Source: Desulfofustis sp964433645 (GTDB lineage Bacteria; Desulfobacterota; Desulfobulbia; Desulfobulbales; Desulfocapsaceae). From it: a stretch of 42,754 bases of DNA. This document shows positions 22,281 to 31,560 of the stretch, in pieces. How positions within the stretch are numbered: the first letter of the stretch is position 1; every line of letters starts with the position of its first letter. The DNA lies in NCBI GenBank assembly GCA_964433645.1, contig CAYSSK010000023.1, positions 1-42,754 on the forward strand. Reading direction: 5' to 3'. Made by a program: the position numbers and the translations under genes. The notes under the pieces are model-generated. The model was not told the DNA's origin. It ran no database searches and was given only the letters and a program-made list of their open reading frames with translations.

Positions 22281-23693
22281 ATGAAACACTTGTTTTGCCA
22301 GTACTATTTCTTCGTGCTGTTTGTTGTCAGCACTTTGTTGCCCAGTCCTGCCACGGCGTGGTCCGATGTGTTGTTGCCACCCGAATCGACGGCCTCGGCC
22401 GACGGCATCGCCGCTGCGGACAGGACTCAGCAGACGGGCATGCGGTCAAGCGAGCTGCCGATTCCGCTGACCTTGGAACGGGCAGTGGCGATTGCCATGA
22501 GCAACAATCCGGAAATCGCTGCGCTCGGCTGGGATGTCGAAGCGGCTGATCAGCGTTGGCGTTTGTCCGCGGCCGCCGGTCTGCCCACGCTCAGTTTGGA
22601 AGGTGGCGTACAGCGCTATCTCGACGCTCAGCGACTGGTGCCGGCGCACTTCAACGGTGAATCCGGGGTCTTCGACGAGACGATTTCCAGAGGAGATCTG
22701 GTGCTGAGAATGACGCTGTATACGGGCGGACGGATTGCCAACGAAACACGCAGCACCGAACTGCTCCGGCTGGCTGAAGAAAGGCGACTGGCCTACAGCC
22801 GGCAGGAACTTGCGTTCAATATCGCCAGCACCTTCTACGCTCTGCTGAGCCAGCGAGAAGTCATCCGGTCCTTGGAGTTTTCACAGCAGGTTCTGGCCGA
22901 GCACCGCAACATGGTGAGTGACCAACTGGCGGTGCAGAAGGCGGCGCCGATCGATCTGCTGCGCACCGAGGTCCGCCTGGCCGATTTGGGCCAGAACCTG
23001 GTGCGCGAAGAAAACGTTCAGGCCGTGCAGTACCAGGTGTTGCTGTCCCTGCTCGGCATTGACGATGCGGATGAGCAGCTGGAGGTAGCCGGAGATCTCG
23101 ATACCCCGTTGCCCACCAGCGGCAGCGGTGTGGCGGAACTGGTGGCACTCGCCTTGCACCAGCGCGGCGATTACCTCGCCGCCCAGGACCGGGTGGCGTC
23201 CCAGGAAAAACGGGTGGCGGCGGCCCGAGCCGGCTATCTGCCCTCAGTCTCTCTGGCCGCATCCTATGGCGCCCGTATCGGTGGCATGGACGAGCAAGAG
23301 GATACCGGCAGTATCGGCATCGGTCTGTCGCTCCCTCTTTTCGATGGTGGACGGACGGAGGCTGCGGTCAGTGTCGAGCGCGCCGGCTGGGAGGCAGCCC
23401 GGTCACGCCTGCGCCAGCGGGTCCTGCAGATTCGCCGTGAGGTCAAGACGGCCGTCTTGGCAATCCAATCGGGAAACAAGCGGATAGAGACAACCGAGCA
23501 GGCGATCGACCAAGCTCGGGAAAGCCTGCGTATCCAGCGCATGAAATTCGAGTTGGGCAGCGGTTCTTTGACCGACTTGCTCGATGCCCAGTCATCGTTG
23601 CTTCAATCGGAAACCAATTATGTTCGCGCCGTGGCCGATGTTCATATCGCCATGGCCCAGCTGCGTTTTGTTACAGGAGAAGACGTGTTATGA
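22281..23693 (+). CDS. TolC-family outer-membrane efflux protein
   Basis: A 470-aa exported protein, signal peptide to about residue 27 (SPATAWS). PITLERAVAIAMSNNPEIAALGWDVEAADQR and, in the second half, VAELVALALHQRGDYLAAQDRV are the two TolC half-repeats; the usual long helices and RAGYLPSVSLAASYG follow. It makes the outer-membrane channel of a tripartite pump. ATG 22281 follows GAGGTGG; GTG 22275 lies in that site. The stop overlaps the membrane-fusion gene by ATGA. Confidence 0.92.
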   Translation: MKHLFCQYYFFVLFVVSTLLPSPATAWSDVLLPPESTASADGIAAADRTQQTGMRSSELPIPLTLERAVAIAMSNNPEIAALGWDVEAADQRWRLSAAAGLPTLSLEGGVQRYLDAQRLVPAHFNGESGVFDETISRGDLVLRMTLYTGGRIANETRSTELLRLAEERRLAYSRQELAFNIASTFYALLSQREVIRSLEFSQQVLAEHRNMVSDQLAVQKAAPIDLLRTEVRLADLGQNLVREENVQAVQYQVLLSLLGIDDADEQLEVAGDLDTPLPTSGSGVAELVALALHQRGDYLAAQDRVASQEKRVAAARAGYLPSVSLAASYGARIGGMDEQEDTGSIGIGLSLPLFDGGRTEAAVSVERAGWEAARSRLRQRVLQIRREVKTAVLAIQSGNKRIETTEQAIDQARESLRIQRMKFELGSGSLTDLLDAQSSLLQSETNYVRAVADVHIAMAQLRFVTGEDVL

Positions 23694-24868
23694 AAAAATT
23701 ACCGGTGGTAGTTATTGCAGTGCTTTTTTTCGGGGCGATCGGCTGGTGGTCCGGTCAATCGTATTTCTCTCATCAGACGGCCCAGGCCTCAGATGGTGGA
23801 CGACCGGGCCAGGGAGAAGCCGGCCCATCGTCCGCGGACGAAGCGGCACCAACCAAGAAACAAACAGTGCTGCCGGCGGTCAGGGTAGAGATCGTCAACG
23901 CCGCTCCCTTGACCCAAAAACTTTCTTTGACCGGGGCGGTCGTACCGACCAGGACCGCTCGTCTCGCTTCACCCGGGGAAGGCCCTATCGAGGCCTGCGC
24001 CGTAACGGAATGTATGGTCCGTGAAGGTGATCAGGTCGAGCGGGGCCAGGTCCTTTTGCAGATCAGCCGAAACAAGGCCGCCCGGGCTCAGCTGGACGCT
24101 GCCGAGCAGGCTTTGGCGGAACAGGAACTGGACCTGCAGCGTATTACGCAACTCGTTCAAGGCGGCGCCATACCCGGCGCCCAATTGGATACCGCGCGGT
24201 CCCGGTATGAAAGTGCCCGAGCCCAACTGGCCAAAGCACAGGAAAGTGCCGAAGATTACCTGATCACCGCTCCCTGGCCGGGGATCGTCGCCACGGTTTT
24301 TGTCACTGAAGGCGACTACGTGGCGCCGCGCACCCCGTTGATCGAACTGTTCGATCCGGCGTCTCTGGTAGTGCAATGTGAGGTGCCGGAGTCCAGGGCG
24401 ACGGAGGTTGCCGCCGGCCTGCCGGTTGAGCTGCGGTTTGACGCCCATCCGGGTGCGCTTTTTAACGGCACCGTCAGTCGGGTCTATCCTCAGCTCGATG
24501 AGCGGACGCACACCCGTACCGTGGAAGTCTCGGTGGGCGACCAGGTGGAGTTGCTGCCGGGCATGTTTGTCCGCCTGCAGGTAGCGCTGGCTCACCTGGT
24601 CGACGCCGTGACCGTGCCGACCTACAGTTTAGTCGCCATGGCCAATGGCGAGCAGGCGGTCTTTATCCTGGATGACCAGCAGGTGGTCCGGCGGCCGGTG
24701 CGCCTCGGTGCGGAAATCGACGGCCGCGTGCAGATCCTCTCCGGGGTGCGGCCCGGTGATCGAGTCGTCGTCGCCGGTCAGGAAAAACTCAAGGACGGCG
24801 CCCGCGTCACGGTGCAGGAAGCGGCCGCCGCTGCGACCGGTGCCGCCGACCGGAGCAGTCGCTCATGA
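23690..24868 (+). CDS. RND membrane-fusion protein (HlyD/AcrA type)
   Basis: A 392-aa periplasmic adaptor anchored by an N-terminal hydrophobic segment (LPVVVIAVLFFGAIGWW). The lipoyl-like half-motifs are EACAVTECMVREGDQVERGQVLLQI and APWPGIVATVFVTEGDYV, with a helical hairpin between them (AEQALAEQELDLQRITQLVQ). Beta-barrel and membrane-proximal parts follow. Overlaps by four bases with the genes on both sides, so the three are co-translated. It connects the RND pump to the TolC-like channel. The substrate is unknown. Confidence 0.92.
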   Translation: MKKLPVVVIAVLFFGAIGWWSGQSYFSHQTAQASDGGRPGQGEAGPSSADEAAPTKKQTVLPAVRVEIVNAAPLTQKLSLTGAVVPTRTARLASPGEGPIEACAVTECMVREGDQVERGQVLLQISRNKAARAQLDAAEQALAEQELDLQRITQLVQGGAIPGAQLDTARSRYESARAQLAKAQESAEDYLITAPWPGIVATVFVTEGDYVAPRTPLIELFDPASLVVQCEVPESRATEVAAGLPVELRFDAHPGALFNGTVSRVYPQLDERTHTRTVEVSVGDQVELLPGMFVRLQVALAHLVDAVTVPTYSLVAMANGEQAVFILDDQQVVRRPVRLGAEIDGRVQILSGVRPGDRVVVAGQEKLKDGARVTVQEAAAAATGAADRSSRS

Positions 24869-27800
24869 AAATCACCGAGTATGCCGTACACCGCCGCCTG
24901 GCGACCAGTGCCATAGCCGTGGCGCTGGTAGTGCTCGGTCTCTATGGTCTGTCACGCCTGCCGGTCAATTTCCTGCCGGATATGACCTATCCGATGATCA
25001 AGCTCAATATTTTCTGGAGCGGCGCCACCCCGGAGGAAATCGAGCGCAATCTGGCCGAACCGATCGAGCGGCAGATGATGACGGTCGACGGCCTTGATAA
25101 CTTGGAGTCTTCCTCCATCGAAGGTATGTACAGCCTGATCGCCAATTTCGATTACGGCCGGGATATCGATGTCGCCTATCAGGATGCCATGGCGGCCTTG
25201 GCGCGCGTTGCCCGCAAATTACCGCGGGACATCGACCCGCCAATCATCTTCAAGGCCGATCCTTCGCAGATCCCGATTCTCCAGCTGACGGTGCGCTCCG
25301 ACCTGTGGGATCTGGTGCGCCTGCGCACCTGGACCGACGAGTGGTTGCAGGACCAGATGCTTTCCGTTCCCGGCGTGGCCGGAACCGAGATCGTCGGCGG
25401 CCTGGTGCGTGAAATCCGGGTTCACCTCAATCCCGAGGCGCTCGACAAATATGACCTGAGTATCAGCAGCGTGCTGAACATCCTGCGCCAGGAGAATGTC
25501 GAGCAATTCGGCGGGCGCATCACCGTCGGTCCGCAGGAAATCATCGCCCGGACCATGGGGGAATTTGCCTCCCTGGAAGACATCCGCAGTGTCGTTCTGC
25601 TGCGCGACGGCGGCAGCGTCGTGACACTGCGGGATGTCGCCGAAGTGGTCGATGCCCACCGGGAAGCGCGGGTTATTACCCGGCTCGATCAACAGCCGGC
25701 CGTCAAAGTCAACGTGTTGAAACAGGCCGATGCCAACACCGTCGAGGTGGCGCGTGCCGTCGAAGCGCGCCTGCAGGCATTGACGACCGCTTTGCCCGCG
25801 GGTATCTCGCTGGGCCTGGTGGAAAACCAGGGTACCTATGTAACCGCGGCGCTCAAGGGGGTGCAGACGGCGGCTGTTGAGGCCGCCGTGCTGGTTATTC
25901 TGATCGTCTGGTTGTTTCTCGGTTCGTGGCGCCAGGTCGTCGTCATCATCACCGCTCTGCCGCTGATTCTGATCATGAATTTCGGCCTGATGCAGCTGGC
26001 CGGCTTCTCTCTCAATATCTTTTCCTTGGGCGGGCTGGTCATTGCCATCGGTGTACTGGTGGATAATTCCATCCTGGTTATCGAAGCGATTACCCGCCGG
26101 CGTGAAGAGAACCCGAAAGAGCCGATCAACCAACTGGTCATTTCCGCAACCGCCGATATCGGACCGGCGGTGGTTGCCGCAACCCTGGCGTTTTTGGCCT
26201 TGTTCGTTCCGTTTCTGCTGGTGCCGGGACTGGTCAGCCTGCTCTTTCGTGAACTGATTCTGGTGATCGCCGGTATCGTGCTGGTCAGCTTGGCCACGGC
26301 GGTCAGTCTGACCCCGATGCTCACTGCCGTGTTGCTCGGCCGCACGGGAGGGGAGGGGCGGAAAAGCCGCTTCGAAACGGTGGTCGATCGCGTCTCTGCG
26401 TTCTACGCGCGAGGTCTCGGCTGGGTGTTGACCTATCGCTACCTGTTTGTCGCGCTGTTTTGTATCGTTCTGGTTGCCGGCGGGTACGCGGCTACCCGTC
26501 TGGGCAGCGAATTTCTGCCGCAGATGGATGATGGCCGTATCTTGATCAAGGTCAAGTTGCCCACCGGTGCGTCGGTGGCTCAGACCGACGGCGTCCTGCG
26601 CGAGATCGAGACGCTGGTGGCCGATGATCCGCTGATCGAGAGCATGTTCGCCATGGCCGGCGGCCGGGCCGTGGGAACCATCACCTTTGAGATCGCCAAT
26701 GAGGGGGAACTCAACCTGCAACTGGTAGCGCGACATGATCGCGATATCACCACCACCGCATTTATCAATCGGTTGCGCCCGGTGGTGGCCAAGGTTCGAC
26801 CGCCGGGCGGCAAGGTGAGTGTCTCACAGACCAAGGTCAAAGGCATGCGCAAGCTTGGCGATGCGGATATCGAGGTCAAGGTCCAGGGGGAGGATCTGCG
26901 GCTCTTATTTGATATGGCCGATCAGATCGCCCGAACGATGACCGGACTGCAACAGTTTACCAATGTCTCCGTGGCGATGGATCTGTCCAAACCGGAATTG
27001 CAGGTGGTTGTCGATCGTGTCCGGGCGGCGGAACTGGGCGTGTCGGTGGCCGACATTGCCGAGACCCTGCGGACCCTGATTGCCGGCAGCGTCCCGACCC
27101 GGCTGCGGGAGGGTGATACGGATTACGATATCAGGGTGATGGTTCCCGAGTCGACGCTTGCCAGCAAGAGCGATCTGGAAAACTTGCTGGTGGCGACCAA
27201 CCAGGGCGGATACGTTCGCCTCGGCGATCTGGCCACGGTGCGTTCGGCCACCGGTCCGGTGGAGATCGTTCGCGAGGATCAGGTAAAAATGGTGCTGGTA
27301 CGCGGCGATGCCGACGGCGTCAGTGTCGGTGTCGCCTTTGCCGAACTTCAGGCGGCCCTGGCGGAGATAAGCCTTCCGCCGGGATATCGGATCAGCTATG
27401 GCGGCCAGGCCCGGATGATGGCCGATATGTCCCGGGATGTACTGATGATCATGGGCTTTGCGCTGTTTTTTTCGTTCATCGTGCTGGCGGTACAGTTCAA
27501 CAGCTTCAAACTGCCGACCCTGATTCTGGCCAGCCTGCCGTTCTGCCTGGTCGGATCGGTCGGCCTGCTGCTGATCACCGGCAAACCGGTGGGGGCGACG
27601 GTGATTATCGGTGTTCTGGTGGTGGTGGCGGCGGCGGTCAATGCCGGTGTGTTGCTCTTTACCTATGCGCGCGGCCTGCAGCACGGCGCGCAGCTGTCTG
27701 TCCGGGAGGCGATCGTTACCGCGGCCCGATTGCGCCTGCGGCCGATCGTCATGGTCTCCGCCGCCATCCTGTTCGGCCTGGTGCCGCTGGCCCTGGCCCT

Positions 27801-27933
27801 GGAGGACGGCGGAGACATGCTCCAGCCGATGGCTATTGCCGCGATCGGCGGCCTGCTGATGGAAAGTGTCGTCGCCCTGTTTTTGATGCCGTGTCTATAT
27901 TACGTGTTTACCAAGGAGCGCCGGCTGGATTGA
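24865..27933 (+). CDS. RND-family efflux pump (AcrB/SwrC-like)
   Basis: A 1022-aa inner-membrane proton antiporter with the usual 12-helix, two-half layout. The TM4 proton-relay motif reads IGVLVDNSILVIEAI: the first Asp of the AcrB DD pair is kept and the second is Asn, as in SwrC-type pumps. The TM10 area VVVVAAAVNAGVLLFTY lacks the Lys of AcrB. SFSLNIFSLGGL and RLRLRPIVMVSAAILFG are family segments. The metal-type (HME) signature is not evident, so organic or amphipathic substrates are more likely than metal. Operon with the TolC-like and membrane-fusion genes. Confidence 0.93.
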   Translation: MKITEYAVHRRLATSAIAVALVVLGLYGLSRLPVNFLPDMTYPMIKLNIFWSGATPEEIERNLAEPIERQMMTVDGLDNLESSSIEGMYSLIANFDYGRDIDVAYQDAMAALARVARKLPRDIDPPIIFKADPSQIPILQLTVRSDLWDLVRLRTWTDEWLQDQMLSVPGVAGTEIVGGLVREIRVHLNPEALDKYDLSISSVLNILRQENVEQFGGRITVGPQEIIARTMGEFASLEDIRSVVLLRDGGSVVTLRDVAEVVDAHREARVITRLDQQPAVKVNVLKQADANTVEVARAVEARLQALTTALPAGISLGLVENQGTYVTAALKGVQTAAVEAAVLVILIVWLFLGSWRQVVVIITALPLILIMNFGLMQLAGFSLNIFSLGGLVIAIGVLVDNSILVIEAITRRREENPKEPINQLVISATADIGPAVVAATLAFLALFVPFLLVPGLVSLLFRELILVIAGIVLVSLATAVSLTPMLTAVLLGRTGGEGRKSRFETVVDRVSAFYARGLGWVLTYRYLFVALFCIVLVAGGYAATRLGSEFLPQMDDGRILIKVKLPTGASVAQTDGVLREIETLVADDPLIESMFAMAGGRAVGTITFEIANEGELNLQLVARHDRDITTTAFINRLRPVVAKVRPPGGKVSVSQTKVKGMRKLGDADIEVKVQGEDLRLLFDMADQIARTMTGLQQFTNVSVAMDLSKPELQVVVDRVRAAELGVSVADIAETLRTLIAGSVPTRLREGDTDYDIRVMVPESTLASKSDLENLLVATNQGGYVRLGDLATVRSATGPVEIVREDQVKMVLVRGDADGVSVGVAFAELQAALAEISLPPGYRISYGGQARMMADMSRDVLMIMGFALFFSFIVLAVQFNSFKLPTLILASLPFCLVGSVGLLLITGKPVGATVIIGVLVVVAAAVNAGVLLFTYARGLQHGAQLSVREAIVTAARLRLRPIVMVSAAILFGLVPLALALEDGGDMLQPMAIAAIGGLLMESVVALFLMPCLYYVFTKERRLD

Positions 27934-28139
27934 GGGTGTGGGCGACCATCGTCTGTTCGGCAGCAGGCAGCACCAAGGCCTTGCCGGTATTGGTGTAACG
28001 ATGTAGTGTTAAGTGAGCGAGAGCTCGTTGATCTAACGGAGTGAAAAAAACGGATCGAAAAAATGTTGCACGATGTGGTCCCGTTCGTCATCGAAGGAGA
28101 AGGCTCAACGGGGTGATTATTTCATTGCAGGAGGGAACA

Positions 28140-28664
28140 ATGCTCTTGACAGGCTATCATTTGGAAATCTTCAGGTCGAAATGCCACGCCGGCGCCCAGA
28201 CGCTGCACTGTTTCGCCCATCTCGACGATGATGTCAGCGAGGCGCTGCCCTATCTGAACACGGTGCTCGGCGCCTTTTCCTACACTACCGAGCCGCCGTC
28301 CTTGACCCTGAAAAGCTCGGGCAAACTGATCACCGTCCATCCGCGAAAAATTGCGGTCAACGCCCTGCGCGACGAAGAAGAGGCGGAAAAGATCGTTGCC
28401 TGGCTGCAGCGGGAGATCAACAGCGCCTGGGAAGCACGGCACGAGATCGAACCGAGCACCGAGGGGGCCAAACCGCCGGTCCTGTTCGAGGTGTTCAAGT
28501 TGTTGCCGAAAACCAACTGCCGCCAGTGCGGCGAGGCGACCTGCCTGGTCTTTGCCGCCCGGGTCATTGAGGGAGTCAAGGATCACAACGACTGTCCGCC
28601 GCTGATCGGAGAAAAGAAACAGGCCTTGGCCGACTATCTCTCAGGGTTTACCTTCGATTGTTAA
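28140..28664 (+). CDS. Fe-S protein with CODH/ACS-gamma-type 4Fe-4S domain
   Basis: A 174-aa soluble protein. Residues 118-165 hold LLPKTNCRQCGEATCLVFAA then DCPPL, matching the four-Cys Fe-S domain (PF04060) of CODH/ACS gamma and corrinoid proteins: CxxCxxxxC plus a distal Cys. The N-terminal 110 residues, with LEIFRSKCHAGAQTLHCFAHLDDDV, are not recognised. ATG 28140 follows GGAGGGAAC; the frame is open back to 28041. Such stand-alone proteins are common in anaerobes; electron transfer is likely and the partner unknown. Confidence 0.8.
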   Translation: MLLTGYHLEIFRSKCHAGAQTLHCFAHLDDDVSEALPYLNTVLGAFSYTTEPPSLTLKSSGKLITVHPRKIAVNALRDEEEAEKIVAWLQREINSAWEARHEIEPSTEGAKPPVLFEVFKLLPKTNCRQCGEATCLVFAARVIEGVKDHNDCPPLIGEKKQALADYLSGFTFDC

Positions 28665-29424
28665 AAGTCCCTGGTTCATGTTTTGGGGCACTGTCCCTTG
28701 GATATGCACCCGTGCTTTTTCTCTTGCTCTATCGAGTTATCTTGAGAACCTCTTGCAAAACTCCTTGGAGCAGACTGACGTAGAAACCGATGTCCTTGAT
28801 CTCAAGGAGGCTCACCGTTCAGGAAGGCAGTGGGGGTTGGGCGAGATGCAATAATGCTCTTCAGACAAGGAGAACTATCAAAATTTCAAAATTAAGGTTG
28901 ACGATGACCCGGCCGCAGGTCTCTTCCCCGCCATCAAATTCATCGTCAAACTCCCAGGAAGGAACATCATTGGCCATCAAAACTCTATAAGGACAAGCTG
29001 TTTGGAAAATTATGTGGGCATCTTGCGAGGAACACGCTGCAACTCCCACATGTATCCATTTTGTACCCATAATACAAAAAATTACCAACAGGAAACTTCT
29101 ATCATTTCAGCACTATTGATAGAGATATCTGATAGCAGTTCGGATAGGGCCGACTCGCTACAGCCCGTATGTTTCTGAGGGAGCGCAGAACATTCTAGCC
29201 ATTTTGCTGCAGCCCCTTCCGTTACCTGACTCAGGTCCTGTTCCCACAGGCTATAAATCACCCTTGAGCAATCGGTATTACCTTTTTTACAAAAAGGAGA
29301 ATTTGTGTCATACGTTTGACTCGCTGTGTCGACGGTGCGTTAAAGGAGACAGCGCACAACCCAGAGTATGAGCCATGAGGATCCACGTCGTCTGTGTATA
29401 AATGATTAATCCGAATATTCTTAC
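28665..29424. other. Gene-poor stretch, possibly decayed
   Basis: About 760 bases with no supported gene. One plus frame reads SLEQTDVETDVLDLKEAHRS up to a stop at 28853-28855, and a different plus frame reads DKENYQNFKIKVDDDPAAG onward from about 28865; neither has a start or ribosome site. These could be remains of dead genes. A minus frame at 28861-29088 is open too. I cannot assign any of them. Confidence 0.4.
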
Positions 29425-29615
29425 TCCCCCCCATGACAGGGAGCCACAACGAACAATGAAAAAAGGCTTCATAGTCGAAAGGGCTGGCTGGCCCAGCCTC
29501 CAGCTGCGGACGTCCTGTCCGCAGCCCAGCGGGCCTGATTCTCCGAACCGCTGGGCCTTCGCGATTCAGCCTCCGGCAGAAGCTGCCAGCCCGGGGAAGT
29601 GATTTTCATATAAAT
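29425..29615 (+). repeat. Dispersed intergenic repeat, long copy E
   Basis: Left end CCCCCCATGACAGGGAGCCA then ACAACGAACAATGAAAA, as in copies B and C; right end GTGATTTTCATATAAA. The interior is the A/D type: GGCTGGCTGGCCCAGCC, GCCTGATTCTCCG and GGGCCTTCGCGATTCAGCC, CAGCCCGGGG. This copy links the two subtypes, since it has the ends of one and the middle of the other. Confidence 0.8.
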
Positions 29616-29631
29616 TGTTCCAGCTAACACT

Positions 29632-30408
29632 ATGAATTTTAAAGAAACCTCATCACTATTATCTTGCGTACTTGGTCTTAAACGACAGGTCGTCGCCATC
29701 GATTTGGCCGAAGATGAGACTGAATTTGTCGATTGGCCGATACCGACCATCAAACACCGATTGACCTTCTGTATGATGGTCCGGTTAGCATCAATGGGGT
29801 ATCAACGCAAAGCTCTCGGAGAACATTTTCGTTGTAGAGGCTCTGCCGAGACGTTTCGCTTTATCGATCAGGGTGATCAGGCACATACCGGCGAACGAAT
29901 GTATCGTTTCGGTCTTTATGCCGACACGGACACGGCAAAGCTGGCGCAATCGTCAATGCCACGCCTTGAGAAGCCATGTTATGGGGTGGCCGTGTTGCCG
30001 CTTGCCGATTGTGTTCAGCTACCGGCAAGCGTATTGTTCATAGTCGATGCTTATCAGGCAATGCGTCTCGTCCAGGCCTGGGCTTATTATCGCGGCCCAT
30101 TAAAGAACTCTTCACTGATCGGCAATCGAGGCATCTGTTCGGAATGTGTCGCCGGGCCACTTATCAGCGGTGAGCTGCACCTTTCCCCGCTTTGTGCCAA
30201 TACCAGATATCTTGCCAGATGGACTGACGGAGAGTTGGGGGTGGGGCTTCCCGGTTCGGGTTTAACCGCCTTGGCCGAGGGCCTTATCGCAACCATAACC
30301 GCCGTTGAACCCGGGAGACGAAAAAGCGCTATTGTCCAGAGATGCTCCCAGGCAGGGATCACATTGTCCCTGCCACCGAAAGAAGCATATTTTACCAACC
30401 TTGGATAA
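29632..30408 (+). CDS. DUF169 family protein, second copy
   Basis: A 258-aa protein of the DUF169 family, divergent from the one at 2684-3457. Shared features are MVRLASMGYQRKALGEHF, FRFIDQGDQAHTGERM, then LEKPCYGVAVLPLADC and ICSECVAGPLISGELHLSPLC with conserved cysteines. ATG 29632 has no clear ribosome site and is 17 bases behind repeat copy E, whose right end may supply its leader. It lies directly upstream of the TRAP transporter, 134 nt before dctP. Family function is not known; the Cys residues suggest metal or Fe-S binding. Confidence 0.8.
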   Translation: MNFKETSSLLSCVLGLKRQVVAIDLAEDETEFVDWPIPTIKHRLTFCMMVRLASMGYQRKALGEHFRCRGSAETFRFIDQGDQAHTGERMYRFGLYADTDTAKLAQSSMPRLEKPCYGVAVLPLADCVQLPASVLFIVDAYQAMRLVQAWAYYRGPLKNSSLIGNRGICSECVAGPLISGELHLSPLCANTRYLARWTDGELGVGLPGSGLTALAEGLIATITAVEPGRRKSAIVQRCSQAGITLSLPPKEAYFTNLG

Positions 30409-30469
30409 AATTCCCGTTTTTTATCGGATTTTCTCTGGTTGCTCGGCGATATCTATCTGGATTTCCTAT

Positions 30470-30496
30470 TTGACTTATACAACGCTCCTTTATAGT
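30470..30496 (+). promoter_or_regulatory. Possible promoter for the TRAP operon
   Basis: TTGACT (30470-30475) and TATAGT (30491-30496) with a 15-bp gap, shorter than usual, 47 nt before the dctP start. Weak evidence. Confidence 0.35.
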
Positions 30497-30542
30497 CTCC
30501 AGCTTTCGTTTCTTTGATTTACTATTCACTCGGAGAGCCTCA

Positions 30543-31520
30543 ATGAAAAAAATCTTATGCTTGGCCTTGGTACTAACCGTTTGGTGCGTGACCAATCCCG
30601 TTTATGCCGCGAAATATGAGATACGTTTCGGTCATGATCAAACGGAGCAAAGTCCGCATCATGATGCTGCTCTTTTCCTCAAGAAACTGGTGGAAGAAGG
30701 GTCGAACGGTGAGATTGAGATAACCGTGTTCCCGAATCAACTCCTCGGGACAGGCTCACAGATGGTCGAGATGGTGCAGGCCGGGGCTGTGGATATGATT
30801 GCTGTCCCAACCGCGCGAATACAAGCGGTAGCGCCGGCCTTCCAGATATTGGATCTGCCGTTCCTGTTTCCCAGCAAAAAGGATCTCTACGATGTCCTTT
30901 ACAAGGATTTCGGTCGTCGCTTGTTCAAACCGCTCGAAACGAAAAACATGACTGGTCTCACCTACTGGGGAATGGGTTTCAAGCAATTCACCTCCAATTT
31001 CCCGATAGAGAGTCCCGCTGATTTCAGAGGGACAAAGATCCGGGTTATGCCGTCGCCGGTTATTCGCGAACAATTCATCGCGTTGGGGGCGAGTCCGGTG
31101 CCGATTGAATTTGGAGAACTCTACGGTGCGCTGCAGCAAAAGGTGGTCGATGGTCAGGAGAATCCGCTGGTTGGCATCTGGACCATGAAGCTTTATGAAG
31201 TGCAGACACATATGACCTTGTCCAATCACGCTTTCCTCGCCTATGGCGTGGTCATCAACAAGACATTTTTCGACAAACTGCCGTCCACCTATCAAAAACT
31301 GTTTCAAGACGCTGCTGCTCAATCCGCCGCTTACCAGCTCGATCTGATCGAAAAACGTGATCAGGGGTATTTGGAAACGATAGAGAATGCCGGCGTTATC
31401 GTGACCTCCCTGTCAGCGGAACAACAATCTCAATTTCGACAGGCTCTGACCCCGGTCTATGATTGGTACAAAACCAACGTCGCCGAAGGAGCCGCATTGC
31501 TCGAATCGCTCAAGAAGTAG
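30543..31520 (+). CDS. dctP: TRAP transporter solute-binding protein (DctP family)
   Basis: A 325-aa periplasmic binding protein with signal peptide (cleavage near NPVYAAK). Family stretches are FGHDQTEQSPHHDAALFLKKLVEEGSNGEIEI, QMVEMVQAGAVDMI, and FRGTKIRVMPSPVIREQFIALGASPVPI with the Arg that binds a substrate carboxylate. It captures an organic acid and hands it to the DctQM membrane unit. ATG 30543 follows GGAGAGCC. A strong hairpin follows the stop, which could raise the level of this protein over DctQM. The substrate is unknown; the Asp and Arg pattern does not decide between dicarboxylates and others. Confidence 0.92.
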   Translation: MKKILCLALVLTVWCVTNPVYAAKYEIRFGHDQTEQSPHHDAALFLKKLVEEGSNGEIEITVFPNQLLGTGSQMVEMVQAGAVDMIAVPTARIQAVAPAFQILDLPFLFPSKKDLYDVLYKDFGRRLFKPLETKNMTGLTYWGMGFKQFTSNFPIESPADFRGTKIRVMPSPVIREQFIALGASPVPIEFGELYGALQQKVVDGQENPLVGIWTMKLYEVQTHMTLSNHAFLAYGVVINKTFFDKLPSTYQKLFQDAAAQSAAYQLDLIEKRDQGYLETIENAGVIVTSLSAEQQSQFRQALTPVYDWYKTNVAEGAALLESLKK

Positions 31521-31524
31521 ACGG

Positions 31525-31560
31525 ATTGCCTGGATGCCTCGACTGGGCCATCCAGGCAAT
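31525..31560 (+). terminator. Intergenic hairpin after dctP
   Basis: ATTGCCTGGATG (31525-31536) and CATCCAGGCAAT (31549-31560) are perfect 12-bp inverted complements with a 12-nt loop, starting 5 nt after the dctP stop. No T-run follows, so it is more likely an mRNA-protecting or partial-attenuation element. It overlaps one candidate start of dctQ. Confidence 0.7.

Noticed and set aside
25219..26736. 505-aa minus-strand open frame
   Set aside because: Antisense to the RND pump gene, with no domain and with shadow-type composition.
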